A stretch of 64,000 nt of DNA from Glaciozyma antarctica PI12. Taxonomy: Eukaryota > Basidiomycota > Microbotryomycetes > Kriegeriales > Camptobasidiaceae. The position numbers were made by a program, and so were the translations under genes. The first letter of the stretch is position 1; every line of letters starts with the position of its first letter. Below, piece by piece: positions 11,201 through 21,474 of the stretch. The stretch covers positions 1,790,183 through 1,854,182 of the forward strand of contig KZ627148.1 of assembly GCA_002917775.1 (NCBI GenBank), given 5' to 3'. The notes below the pieces were generated by a model. That model worked only from the letters and a program-made list of their open reading frames with translations. It did no database searches and was not told the DNA's origin.

Positions 11201-12422
11201 TGATCGGACTTACCTCTCCCGGACGCGTCGGCGGCGACGTCTGCCACCTCAACCTTCACAAGACCTTCGGAATGTTCGCGCCGTTCGTTACGCTTGACGG
11301 AGCAGCTCGCTGACTTTTCCTTTACGCAGTCCCCACGGAGGAGGAGGACCTGGCCAAGGGTGCGTCTTCGTTCGTCTCGCTTTCACCAAGCTCTGATCTG
11401 ACGCTCTTCTCTTCCAGCCCCATCTGCTGCGCAGAGCACCTCAAGCCTTTCCTCCCCGGCCACCCTCTCATCCGCACTGGCGGCAAGGAGGCCATCGGAC
11501 CCATCTCGGCTGCGCCCTTCGGAAGCGCGAGCATTCTCTCCATCTCCTGGTTCGTCGCAACGAGAGTCTCTCCCTCGCGACCTCGCAGCTAACCTCGGCA
11601 TCTCCCAGGGCGTACATCAAGATGCTCGGAGGTGACGGCTTGACGCACTCGTCCAAGGTCGCTCTTCTCAACGCCAACTACGCCATGGCTCGCCTCAGCG
11701 ACCACTACCGCGTTAGGTTCACGAACGAGAAGGGTCGCTGCGCTCACGAGTTCATCATCGATCTCGCCGAGTTCGACGAGAGCGCTGGATTGAAGGTCAT
11801 GGACTTTGCCAAGCGTCTCCAGGTGCGTCCTCCTCGCCGTCGCTTTCACGTCGCGGTCGCTGACGGCATCTCCCAGGACTTTGGAATTCACCCTCCTACC
11901 TGCTCGTGGCCTCTTTCGACCGCCATGCTCGTGCGTCTCATTCTCCAGCTCAGCTCGACCTGCGACTGATTCCCAACTCGCGCGCAGATCGAGCCCACCG
12001 AGTCTGAGGGACTTCGTGACATCGACCAGTTCTGCGACGCCATGATCAAGATCCGCCAGGAGGCCGACGAGATCATTGCTGGCAAGCAGCCCCGCGGCAA
12101 CAACATCATCACCAACGCTCCTCACACGATGCAGGTCGTCACCACTGCTGAGTGGGACAGGTGCGTCTTCGCTTTCGTTCCCCTCCTCCTTTTAAACGTT
12201 GACGTGCTGCTTGCAGGCCTTACTCGCGCGAGGAGGCTGCGTACCCTGTTCAGCGTCTCCGTCGCTCCAAGTTCTGGCCTACCGTCAGCCGCGTGGACGA
12301 CTCCTACGGCGACAGGAACTTGGTCAGTCCTCGTCGCTCGTTCCTTCTCTGCACGCGCTGATGCCAACTTTATTTCCCAGGTGTGCGAGTGCGGAACAGT
12401 CGAGGAGTACTCGTCGCTCTAG
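8250..12422 (+). CDS. GCV2: Glycine dehydrogenase (decarboxylating), P-protein
   Basis: The PLP enzyme of the mitochondrial glycine cleavage system: decarboxylates glycine and passes the aminomethyl group to the lipoyl H-protein. The first 50 or so residues are Arg/Ser-rich ([26 protein letters not shown]), a mitochondrial presequence. Family blocks follow in order: [23 protein letters not shown]-like [108 protein letters not shown], and the PLP-lysine motif [15 protein letters not shown]. The last visible residues are [10 protein letters not shown]. The gene is very intron-rich, with two consecutive 12-nt exons and a 16-nt exon. HIS2 follows 209 bp downstream on the same strand. Confidence 0.97.
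8896..8911 (+). other. GCV2: 16-nt microexon in GCV2
   Basis: Flanked by GT-AG introns 8834-8895 and 8912-8974. It contributes AEIAQG, reading through to QAEIAQGRLESL, which is conserved in P-proteins. Confidence 0.9.
10404..10415 (+). other. GCV2: 12-nt microexon in GCV2 (LNST)
   Basis: Lies between introns 10345-10403 and 10416-10481, both GT-AG with CTGAC branch sites. It encodes exactly LNST of the conserved MKLNSTTSM motif. Confidence 0.93.
10482..10493 (+). other. GCV2: 12-nt microexon in GCV2 (TSMT)
   Basis: Immediately follows the LNST exon, bounded by introns 10416-10481 and 10494-10547 (branch GCTAAC). It encodes TSMT and joins to PFTWAEFS. Confidence 0.93.
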
Positions 12423-12631
12423 ATTCGTGGAGGAGGAGGGGGAGAGCGGAGCTTTGCATGTTAGGATTAGACTTGTACACCAGAGGGCCAGCAAACTTCA
12501 ACAGCGCTGGCGCATCCCATCTACCTTCGCTATCCTCGAGAGGACCTGAGTCGAGAGTATCTCAAGAGGCCTTCTCTGCGAAAGCGACTCGCGCGGCGAA
12601 GTGTGCGTCTTGGTTCAGTTCCTCCCGCTCG

Positions 12632-13675
12632 ATGACCGTCAGCCACCACTCTCACTCTGGCGAGTTCTGCTGCCACGCCAAAGGAACGCTCGCGGAGGTT
12701 GTGCAGGCTGCGATCGAGCAGGGCTTCACCACGTTCGGGCTGTCGGAGCATGTCCCTCGTTATCGCGTCCAGGACCTCTATCCGGAGGAGGTGCGTCCCG
12801 CCTCTCTCTCCCACTGCTTCGCCTTCTCAATCCGCTTCTACAGGAGGAGCTTGGAGTGGAGCAGCTCGCTACCATGTTCGAGGCGTACGTCGTCGAGGCG
12901 CACCGGCTGAAAAGCCTGCACGCGTCGAGCCTCACCCTCCTGGTCGGGCTCGAGACGGAGTACATCGACGACGCAGGACTGGACGCCCTTGTCGCGCTCG
13001 TGGAACGCCACGGTAGCTCGATCCAGTACCTCGTTGGCAGCGTGCATCACTGCCGCGAGCTTCCGATCGACTTTGACAAGGCGCGCTTCGACGGTGCCTT
13101 GTCCTTGTTCGACGGCGAGGAGCGGGAGCAGTTTTCGGCGCTGTTTGAGGCGTACTTTGATGCGCAATATACCCTCCTCGACCGCCTTCGACCGGAGATC
13201 GTTGGCCACTTCGACCTCTGCCGACTTTACTACCCCGACCTCGACTTTCGCTCCTTCCCTGCCGTCTGGACGAAGATCGAGCGCAACATCAAGTTCGCCG
13301 TGGAGTACGGAGCGCTGTTTGAGCTCAACGCTTCGGCGTTTCGCAAGGGTTGGAGCACGGGCTACCCCGGAGTCGAAGTATTCGACGTACGTTCTTCCTC
13401 TCCCTCCCTCATCGCAACTAACGCTCTCCTCGCAGGAAATTATCAAACTCGGTGGCCGATTCACTCTCTCGGACGACTCGCATGGCCCTTTCGCGGTCGG
13501 GCTACACTACGACAAGGCGTACAACTACCTCCGGGAACGAGGAGTCGAGCAGATGTGGTACCTCGCTGAGGCGGAGGAAGGAGATGCGGGACGATCACGA
13601 GGGGTGGTGGCGAGGGAGGTCGAGGGGAAACCGTGGTTGGACGCGTGGCCGAAGCTCCTGCTGGACAGGAAATAG
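12632..13675 (+). CDS. HIS2: Histidinol-phosphatase (PHP family)
   Basis: Removes phosphate from L-histidinol phosphate in histidine biosynthesis; cytosolic. The start at 12632 gives MTVSHHSHSGEFC, the metal-binding HxH motif at the N-terminus as in fungal His2. Then come FTTFGLSEHVPR, LVGLETEYID, YLVGSVHHCRELPIDFD, VGHFDLCRLYYPD, ALFELNASAFRKG and FTLSDDSHGP, which are further metal ligands of the PHP barrel. Two introns are seen (12791-12843, and one near 13387-13435). The frame is open well upstream of the chosen ATG, but that sequence overlaps the GCV2 end and lacks family similarity. Confidence 0.95.
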
Positions 13676-13758
13676 GATCGCTTTCTTGAGGGGATTGATT
13701 AGGCTTCGCAAGGCCTACTCCCGCTGCTGCTCTTGTTCCTCCCTCGATCGCTCCCACC

Positions 13759-13981
13759 CTAAGCTACTTTAGACCACACTGCGCCGAAGAACTCCTTCAC
13801 ATCCTCCGCCAGCGCCTCGGGCCGTTCCAGCGCTGCAAAGTGGCCTCCCGAGTACGGAGAGGGAGAGGGACGAGCCTTTGCCGTGGAGGAGGAGAGGCAT
13901 CGCATTGAGAAGCTTCAGCTGCGTGAGCTGAGTGTCGGTCAAGCTGACCGTGAAGGGAGTAGGCTGGAGGAGGTCGGGCAT
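13759..13981 (-). pseudogene. Relic of a second epoxide hydrolase, internally deleted
   Basis: Minus-strand fragments match the epoxide hydrolase at 2.6-4.2 kb in order but with most of the gene gone. They are an N-terminal piece (MPDLLQPTPFTVSLTDTQL, compare MLKPTLVSTPFVPSFSDSQL), a degraded oxyanion block (AMPLLLHGKGSS, compare AIPLLFLHGWPGS) and a C-terminal piece (SGGHFAALERPEALAEDV, compare GGHFAALETPATFAEDM). Only about 220 bp remain of an expected 1.6 kb. The nucleophile elbow and cap are missing, and the pieces are not in one frame. It lies just downstream of HIS2 and about 350 bp upstream of the P450 start. Confidence 0.85.
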
Positions 13982-14327
13982 GGTGTGAGGATGGAGAGGA
14001 AGAAGCAGTCTCGCCAACTTTGAGCGACTCCGGAGCTCCGGATCTCACTAAACCCGGTCGTTAAATTTCTTTCTCAAGGAGAGCTGCTCTCTGCGCATTT
14101 GCTGGCCTTCCCAAAGCTGTACAGAGTGGATCGTATTGCACAACTCTGGAGCAAAAAAGAAAAAAACAAACTTGCGCCGGTGAGGTTCACGGCGAACCCC
14201 TCCTCCCCGCTGCCGCTCTCCTCCTCGTTGACCCCGCTAGCCCGAAGCCCAGCTCGCCTTGGACACCGCTCTGTTCAAATTCTCGCGCTCAAGGCTTGTC
14301 TGCAACCCACCACCACGACCCCACTCG
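13982..14327. promoter_or_regulatory. P450 upstream region
   Basis: Non-coding stretch between the epoxide hydrolase relic and the P450 ATG. An A-rich run occurs near 14150-14170, followed by a pyrimidine-rich leader. An in-frame upstream ATG at 14259 could extend the P450 by 23 residues, but the 14328 start gives a better membrane-anchor N-terminus. Confidence 0.4.
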
Positions 14328-16745
14328 ATGAGCCTCCTCGACCAACTCTTCTCACACGTCCGCGGCGTCGACCCTCTGCTCCTCGCCGGAGGAGCTCTAG
14401 TGCTCTACGTCGCCTATCTCCTCGCCTACCACTCAGACGGGAGTGCTCTTGGTACGCACCTTTGCCAGTCCTCGAAGGCAGAGCTGACTCCAGCACTTGC
14501 AGGCACCTACCGTCGGCCGGACCTCGCGTCCTGGCCTGGTGGAATCCCCTTCCTAGGCAACACTCACCAAGCCGCAGGTTCATCTTCTGCAGTGTCGGCC
14601 AAGGATCACGCTGACGCTCGTTGAATGACCGCAGGCGAGAAGCGGTTGCTCGAAGTTTGGGCGAAGGCGAACGCCGAATCGAGGCTCACCAAGGATAGGA
14701 AGCCGTTCTCCCTCGTTCTCCCCTGGATGAGGTTAGTCTTGCGGGCACTATGAGTGGAGAGCGATGGAGAAGGGAAGCTGACTAGAGGTTCTGCACCAGG
14801 TGCATTGATAGTGCGTCTTCCTGCGTGGAGCTAGCCGACGTCGGTTCCTAATCGCTTCTGTCCTCGCAGTTTCGAAGCCCGAGTACCTCCAGCACGTTCA
14901 GAAGGACAACTTCCAGAACTACGTCAAGGGGAATCTCCAGGCAAACGTTATGAAAGATGGTGCGTTTCGAGCGAGTCTCGTTACGAAGGGAGCGGCGAGC
15001 TGACTTTGCGTTTTGTTTCTGCAGTTCTGGGAGAAGGCATCTTTGCAACTGATGGCGAGAAGGTCAGTATTGTGACTTGCCCGAAGCCTGTGGCGATTCC
15101 AGATCTCTCGCGCTGCTGCTGATCTCGTCCTGTCTCCAGTGGAACGTCCAGCGCAAGGCCACCTCCAAGATTTTCTCCGCTGCTAACTTCCGAGGCTGCA
15201 TCACCAACTGTATCGACGCCGATATCGCCAAGCTCCGCACCATCGTCGGGAACCACGCCGACGCTGGAGAGGGTGAGTCTCGGTCGGCTCGCTAGGCTTC
15301 ATCTTTGCTGATCTTGTCGTCTCCGACCAGCTTTCGATCTCAGTGTTCGCTTTCTGCCTCTTCAAACACTTTCCAAGCTGACGATTGCGTCTCTAGGCTC
15401 TCTTCTTTGCCTTCACTCTATCCTCGTTCACCTCGATGGCATTCGGGATCGACATTGGCGCGCTCAAGGTCGACGACGACACCCCAGTTCCTTTCGCTGT
15501 TGCTTTCGACTACGCTCAAGGCCGTATGGACGCCCGCATCTTCGAGCCAACCTGGCCCATCACGGAGCTCTTCAGCGCGGAAGGTCGTAAGATGCGGAAA
15601 GCGACCAAGACCATTTCCAACTTTGCGTACGGGATTATCGACCAACGCGCCAAGGACGTCGAGAGCGGATATACGAGCGAGAAGGGAGCGGGGTCGACGG
15701 ATCTCCTCACGCTTTACATGGCGTTGCGGGACGAGAAGGGCGAGCCGATGTCGCGCAAGTCTCTTCGTGATGCGTGCGTGATTCTCTCCGAGCTCTGCTC
15801 TGTTTGCCTGCTGAGCTCGTTCAATCCGCAGCGTAATCAACCTCATTATCGCGTGCGTGCCTGCGACTCCCAATGCCCGTACCTCGCTGACCGCCTTCCC
15901 CATTCCAGAGGACGCGATACCACCGCGCAAGCTCTCAGCTGGACCTACTTCCACCTCATCGACCGCCCCGAGCTCGTCGAGCCTCTTCGCAAGGAGGTCG
16001 ACGAATTCGAGACCGTCGACTACGACAACTTCAAGGACTGCAAGCAGACGCTCGCTGCGTTCCAAGAAGGTCTTCGTCTCCACCCCTCTGTGCCCAAAGT
16101 TCGTACTCCCACTCTCGACGCCATTCCGAGGTACTGACGAAGCGACGCAGAACATCAAGACGGCTCTCGCAGACGACCAAATCCCTCACGGCGGACCGTT
16201 TATTCGCAAGGGCGAGAAGGTCGTTTGGAACGATTGGGAGATGGGGAGGAACGACGAGATTTGGCCGAACGCGAGCGAGTACACGCCTTCGCGCTGGATC
16301 GATGGCGAGAACAAGCTCACGAAGGAGACGCAGTGGAAGGCTCACTAGTGAGTCGTTCGCGGGTGACTACTCGGCGAGCTTCTCGCTGACTTGATTCGCG
16401 CGCAGCTTCAACGGTGGACAGCGGCTTTGCTTGGGTCAGAATCTCGCACTTTACGAAGCGACGATGGGTGCGTCTCTCTCGCTTTCTTCCGAGGCGCGGA
16501 ACTCACGATTCGACGCTTGCAGTCATGACGACCCTCTCGCGCGAGTTCGACCTCACTTTCGCTCCCGGGTACCGCGAGAACGTCGAGATGATCGACTTGG
16601 GAACGAAGGAGCGAACTCCGCTGTATCTCTCCTCGCTCACGCTTCCCATGGTTCGTCCTCGTCCTTACCTCTCGTCCTTTCGCAATGCTGACGAGCTTCG
16701 CAGAACGCACCTCTCATGGTCAAGGCCACTCGGCGAAAGCAGTAG
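14328..16745 (+). CDS. Cytochrome P450, CYP52/CYP63-like
   Basis: A microsomal monooxygenase; related fungal families hydroxylate alkanes and fatty acids. The N-terminal anchor helix is LLLAGGALVLYVAYLLAY, followed by a linker with PGGIPFLGNTHQA. Visible P450 features in order: C-helix WNVQRKATSKIFSAANFR, I-helix VINLIIAGRDTTAQALSW, K-helix AFQEGLRLHPSVPK with the ExxR motif, a PFIRKGEKV strand, the PERF-like region ASEYTPSRWID, and the heme loop FNGGQRLCLGQNLALYEA, in which Cys is the iron ligand. The C-terminus is basic (MVKATRRKQ). At least 12 introns, including a 14-nt exon. The substrate cannot be told from sequence. The family guess rests on the AFDL..LFFAFTL and GGQRLCLG patterns. Confidence 0.93.
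15331..15344 (+). other. 14-nt microexon in P450
   Basis: Acceptor ACCAG before and donor GTTCGC after. It supplies AFDLS and is the only exon choice here that keeps the frame into ALFFAFTL. Confidence 0.75.
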
Positions 16746-16882
16746 TCTGCGTTCGCTTCGATCTCGCTTGTACAGTTCCCTCTCTGTAATCTACACGCTT
16801 TTCGACAACATCTCGCGAAACCGCGCTTTCATCAAAACAAAGCGAGAGCCTCGTTACAACAAAGCTTCCTTCCTCCAGCGTC

Positions 16883-19800
16883 CTAAAAGACCGCCTTCTC
16901 CATCGCCATACAGACCCTATTCCAACTGAGCACCTCAATCTACTCGCCCCTCATCAGCCCCGCTCCAAACGAAACGAAAGAAATAAGGACTCACCCCTTG
17001 CTTCGCACACTTGTCCGCCAACGAAAGAGCGACCTTATCCACCGCCACTACGAACCTCCTACACGTCGACATCTTCGAATCCCTCATCACGACCAGCGCG
17101 CGTTCAATCTGCGGGATCTCCGTTCCTGCTCCATATCAGCTTCGTCCCTGGACGAAGAAAGGGGAGACGAACCGGTCGTGACGTGCGGGAGGGAAGGGTA
17201 CCCTTTCCCTCGCGGAGCGGTAAGTTGCGCGAGCCCTATATGGCGGAACGGAAAATCGAAAGGAACGCTCTCGCAGGGGAGGACTTCGATCGCTCCCATG
17301 CGGATGTAGCCCTCGAGAGTTGGCCAGCTGCGCGTTTCGAGTTAGCAGAGTTGAGGATAGGGGAGGGCGACGGACTGGCCGGCGGATTTGGAGAGGGCGA
17401 TGGTGGAGGGGTGGATGAAGACGTTTGCGGTTGGGTGGCGAGATTGGAGCTTCCTGAATGCCGAAAAAGCGTCGGTAGACATGAGGGCCGCGAGAGTTGG
17501 GATGACGGTGAATCCTACTCGCAAGCCTCCATCAGCTCCTCGCCCCACGCAGGCCGAACAAACTCACCACTCGCAAGAATATCCTTCATCGGTTCCTTCC
17601 CCCCAAACGTGTAAAACTGTACGTCCCCACCCTTCCTCCCGACCAACGACCCCAACGCCCCGGAGAGGACCTCAAAGCTCTGCTCGCGATGAATAAAGAC
17701 GACATCAATATCATCGACGTTCGTAGGCGTCTTCGCCTCAAGCTTGATGAGCAGCACTCCGAGCGCCCAATTCTGCCCATCCCTATCCGCCGGAACAGCA
17801 CTCGGAGCACCCTGAATGATCGTACACGCTTTCCTGCATCACACATCAGCCCCTCCCTCCCCATTAACGAAAAACACAACAACGCACCCCCGCATAGTCC
17901 TAGCAAGCGCAGCCGTCATCCCCAACGCCTCCGCACAAGCTAACGCCATCGTCATCCTCTCAAACAACGATCTATGCGATTCATAGAACGTCGATCCGCG
18001 TAATCGGCGCTCAAGGTCCGCGGAACTTTGCACGGAGGAGGAGGTGTCGACGGCGGGAGGGACGGGGAGAGGGGTCGGAAGGCGGGTGGGAGGGACTGGG
18101 ATCTGCGGGAGAGTCGGAGTGGCGGGGACGGTGGCGGGAAGGCGGGAGGGGGGAGGGACGGTGGGAGGAAGGCGTGAGGGCTGGACGGTGGCGGAAGGAA
18201 GGCGGGAGGGGAGAGGACGGCGGGTCTGGCGGGTGGGGAAAGGACTGGACTACCTCTGCGCGGTGCGCGCGTGCTCCCAGCTGGCGATCCCTCTCGCGGC
18301 GGCGGTAGGCGACTCGGTAATCGGGAAGCAGGGAGACGAGGGGTGAAGGGACCGCTAGGGACGTTGGCGGCGCGGAATTCGTGGATGTTGGGGATTGGTT
18401 TAGGGGTTGAAGAAGGAGGTGGGGTACTGGAGTTGGAGGATTGGGAGGCGATGGCGTGAGAGATGGCGAGGGAGGAGGGGATCGACGTGGTCGAGGGCGG
18501 AGGAGGGGGAGGGAGGACGGGAGCTGGTGGGGAGATTGAGGCGCCACTTGGCCCAAGAACTGCGTTCGCTGCGAGGCTGACCATTGGCGACGGTCGACGC
18601 GGGTCCCTCGTCGCTGTCGCCGTCGGTAGCGGCGATTTCGGCTTCGGCATGAAGATACTCCCCTGCGGACGGGGTTGCGGGAACGCGATGGGGGGCGCCG
18701 TATTCGCTCCTTGCGACGCTGGTCCTACGATCGCGTTCGACGGTACAGCTCCGTTTGTCGGAGGCGCGGCGGCTGGTGCGGGAGTGTCAGTGGACGCTGA
18801 GGGCGCGGCTGTGGACGGCCCGCGCTTGGAGGAGGGAAGGGCGTAGATTGCTGACCCTGCTCCGACTGCCGAGCTTGCTCGGAAGGGTGGAGAGGTACGT
18901 CGAGCGGAGGAAGTGGAGGGTGCGGCGGAGGAGGTGTTTGGGGGGTGGTTTGGGATCAGGCTTGCGAGGCGGAGATTTGAGCGCGTGTCGGGTGGATGCC
19001 GTCGAAGGGACTTTGGACGTGGAAGCGGCTTTGGAGGATGAGGGGCGGTAGGCCTTGTCGAGGTCGGGATCGGAGCTGCGAGGGGAGGTTAGTTCCGAAC
19101 GGAAAAGGTACGGTAGGAATCGACGCACTCGTCTTGAATGGATGCAATCAGGCGCTTCTTTTTGGGGTACGGTGCTGGAGCGAGCGGCTGCACCTGGGTC
19201 AAAGACTGATCAGTACAGAGTCTACCAGCTCGCCACCGAGAACGAAGCTCACCGAGGGACTCCTGTCGTCTGTTTTCCGGCGCTTCAAGGTCGGTTCATC
19301 CTGAGTGCGCGGGTTCGGAGACTTGCACGGGGAAGCAGAAGACGACTTGGGTGGTAAAGGAGGTAGACCGGCCTTCTCTGCTCGACGAACAGGCGCGTCA
19401 GCTCCGCTCTTCTCCGCCACATAGGGAACAGCTCACCCCTCTTTTCATTGACCTTCCTCTCCCTCGCCTGCAGCTCGTTGATCCCCAGCATCCCATCCTC
19501 GGAGAACTCGGCTTCCTCACTCTCCTCGCGCGCGCCTTGATCTCCTCCCTCTTCTTCCTCTCCTCCTTCTCCTCCAAGTCCGCACGAAACGCCGCTAGGA
19601 TCCCCGGGCATTTCAGGTTCTATCCACGCGCAGAGAGGTCAGCTCCTTCGCTCCCAGTCGATGCGTCTCAAGTACGCACCTCCTCTGGCTCCCACGTGTT
19701 CTGATCCTCATCGTAACCCTCCCATTTGACGTAGTACTTGATCCCCTCCTTGTCGACGCGCCTCCTCACAATCGCTTCGACAACGTAGCTCTCCGACCCC

Positions 19801-19916
19801 GTATCCGAATCGACCGACGAGATGGAACTGCTGTCGTCTTCGTCTGCAAAGTCTTGAGTTGGCCGTTGGGAGCGGATGGTGAGCTGGGGTTCTGGAGTTG
19901 TGGCGCGAGTCGGCAT
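16883..19916 (-). CDS. Chromodomain protein with Pro-rich linker and unrecognised C-terminal domain
   Basis: Residues about 35-85 form a chromodomain: SYVVEAIVRRRVDKEGIKYY, then VKWEGYDEDQNTWEPEENL, with the three aromatic cage positions (Tyr, Trp, Tyr) that read methyl-lysine. A Lys/Glu-rich helix follows (FRADLEEKEERKKREEI), then several hundred residues rich in Pro/Ser. The C-terminal third looks folded: STFYESHRSLFERMTMALA, LLIKLEAKTPTNVDDIDVVF, GGDVQFYTFGGKE, GFTVIPTLAAL, FIHPSTIAL, HWPTLEGYIRMGA. Introns near 17.52-17.57 kb and 17.36-17.41 kb are needed to hold this frame. The stop may be at 16883 or, if the last intron is not removed, at 16935. The order chromodomain, linker, C-terminal folded block recalls Chp1 of the RITS complex, but this is inference. 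Internal splice sites in the Pro-rich part are uncertain. Confidence 0.7.
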
Positions 19917-21474
19917 GCGAGGTGGAGCTGTACTGGAGTGAGGGGGGCGAGGTGGTGGACTGCCGAGAGCGGTGGGAGCTAGACTGGAGGAGGTCGTCTC
20001 CTTCGTTGATCGTCGTCGTCGTCGTCGTCGTCAAGCTTGTCGTCGTTTGCTCAGGTCGTTCAAGTCGCTTCGAGACGGAGAGGTCGACTCTGAGCTGATT
20101 CTGTGAAACTCTGGTTAAAGTAGATTAACCCCTTTCTTTCCCCCTCTTCTTTCTCTTTTTCTTTTTGGCTTCGTTTCACGAGTATTGCCGCCGAGAAGAG
20201 GTGACAAGAGATAGTCGACAACGAGAGGGAGCGAGACGTGAAGGCAAATATTAATTATTGTGGAATGAGACCTCACTCCGGACTCCGGCGTTCGTGTCCA
20301 CCTCGTCCTGCTAGCCTTAGTCAAAGAGAACAGTCCCAGACCAGTCATCTCACAGTATCCATACGTAGAGAGACAAGCGTGACCGCCTGCACGGCTAGAC
20401 AGAGCCATCGCAAAGTCTTTAGCAGTTCGCAGCGCTCGCGAGATTGGCTGAGCGTCTTCCTCCCGTCTCCAGCCTCCGTAGGCACCATTCCCCCGTTGAA
20501 CGTTAGACGCAGGGGAGGCTTTCTCAGCTATCACCGAGAGTGCAAGAGCAGCTTGTACGAAGCGAAAGATGACCGACCTCACGTCCAGCTCCTCCAGCCC
20601 TCTTCGCACCTCGCTACTCTAGCGAGCTTTTCTCAATCAGTGACTAGTGATCGTGCGCGCATCGAGGTATCAGGAAAGTCTATCAATCTGGAATTCACGC
20701 GCAATCCAACGCAATCTAGAGAGAGCGCTCCTCTCCAAAGCCAGCCAAAGCCCTCCCCGAGATTTGCGGTGGGTGCTATCACGGACATTGCCGTCTCGAG
20801 ATAACGACGGGAGTCGTCAAGGTGATCCTTGCAGCGTCCTCCTAATCTGCGAGGCGAGACGAAGTTGTGGAGGCCAGAGGAGAGGCGAAAGAGCAGGGAA
20901 GAAACGGGGGTGCGCACAACCTCGCACAACACCTCGCTGGTGCGCCTGGAAGAAGCCCGCAGCTGCCGCTCTCCGAGCGTCGCATGTAATTCATTAGCAC
21001 GGGAGGGGATAGTTTGGTAGGTCGATCATCGGCGCCCAAAATGAGGCTCTCCCTGGCTTTCCACCTTCGCGGTTGGGCCTGCGCTTCGTACGAGAAGGGT
21101 GAACGTTATTCTACAGCTGGATAATTGAGTGAACAAGAGAGGAAGCTGTGGTCCTTGAAGTGGAATAAAATCTTGCGATGGAGAACTGACGTGGTCGGTC
21201 GAGCCACTCACTCTCCTTTCCGCTGTCTCATCGCGTCCCCGGCGCGGGGTGACGCTCACGATCAAGATTCTCCTTCCAGATCTCGTCTCCTTCGTCATCC
21301 TCCTTCTCCCATTCCCACCTCCTCGACTTGAATTCCTCGCCCCGCCGGCGCCGCGTCGCTAGGTCCTTAGGGCCATTCCACCGCGTCACTTCCGGCTCAA
21401 GTCGTGCGGCTCTTGACTTTTCACGACCTGCGGAACCAGGGTGGAGCACAACCTTCACTCTGGAGAGAGCTCTC
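19917..21474. promoter_or_regulatory. Long divergent upstream region, chromodomain gene / WOPR gene
   Basis: About 1.56 kb, the longest gene-free stretch in the window. It includes a CGT microsatellite at 20011-20032, an A/T-richer patch with pyrimidine runs near 20110-20270, and scattered short open frames on both strands without family features. WOPR master regulators often have long upstream regions or leaders, so this is probably regulatory sequence. Confidence 0.5.
20011..20032. repeat. CGT trinucleotide microsatellite
   Basis: Seven consecutive CGT units about 95 bp upstream of the chromodomain start, with a second short CGTCGT block after it. Probably in the 5' leader of the minus-strand gene. 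Confidence 0.9.

Noticed and set aside
8250-16745. GCV2, HIS2 and P450 as a co-regulated metabolic cluster
   Set aside because: Glycine cleavage, histidine synthesis and a microsomal P450 share no pathway step, and each has its own upstream gap; adjacency alone is not evidence.
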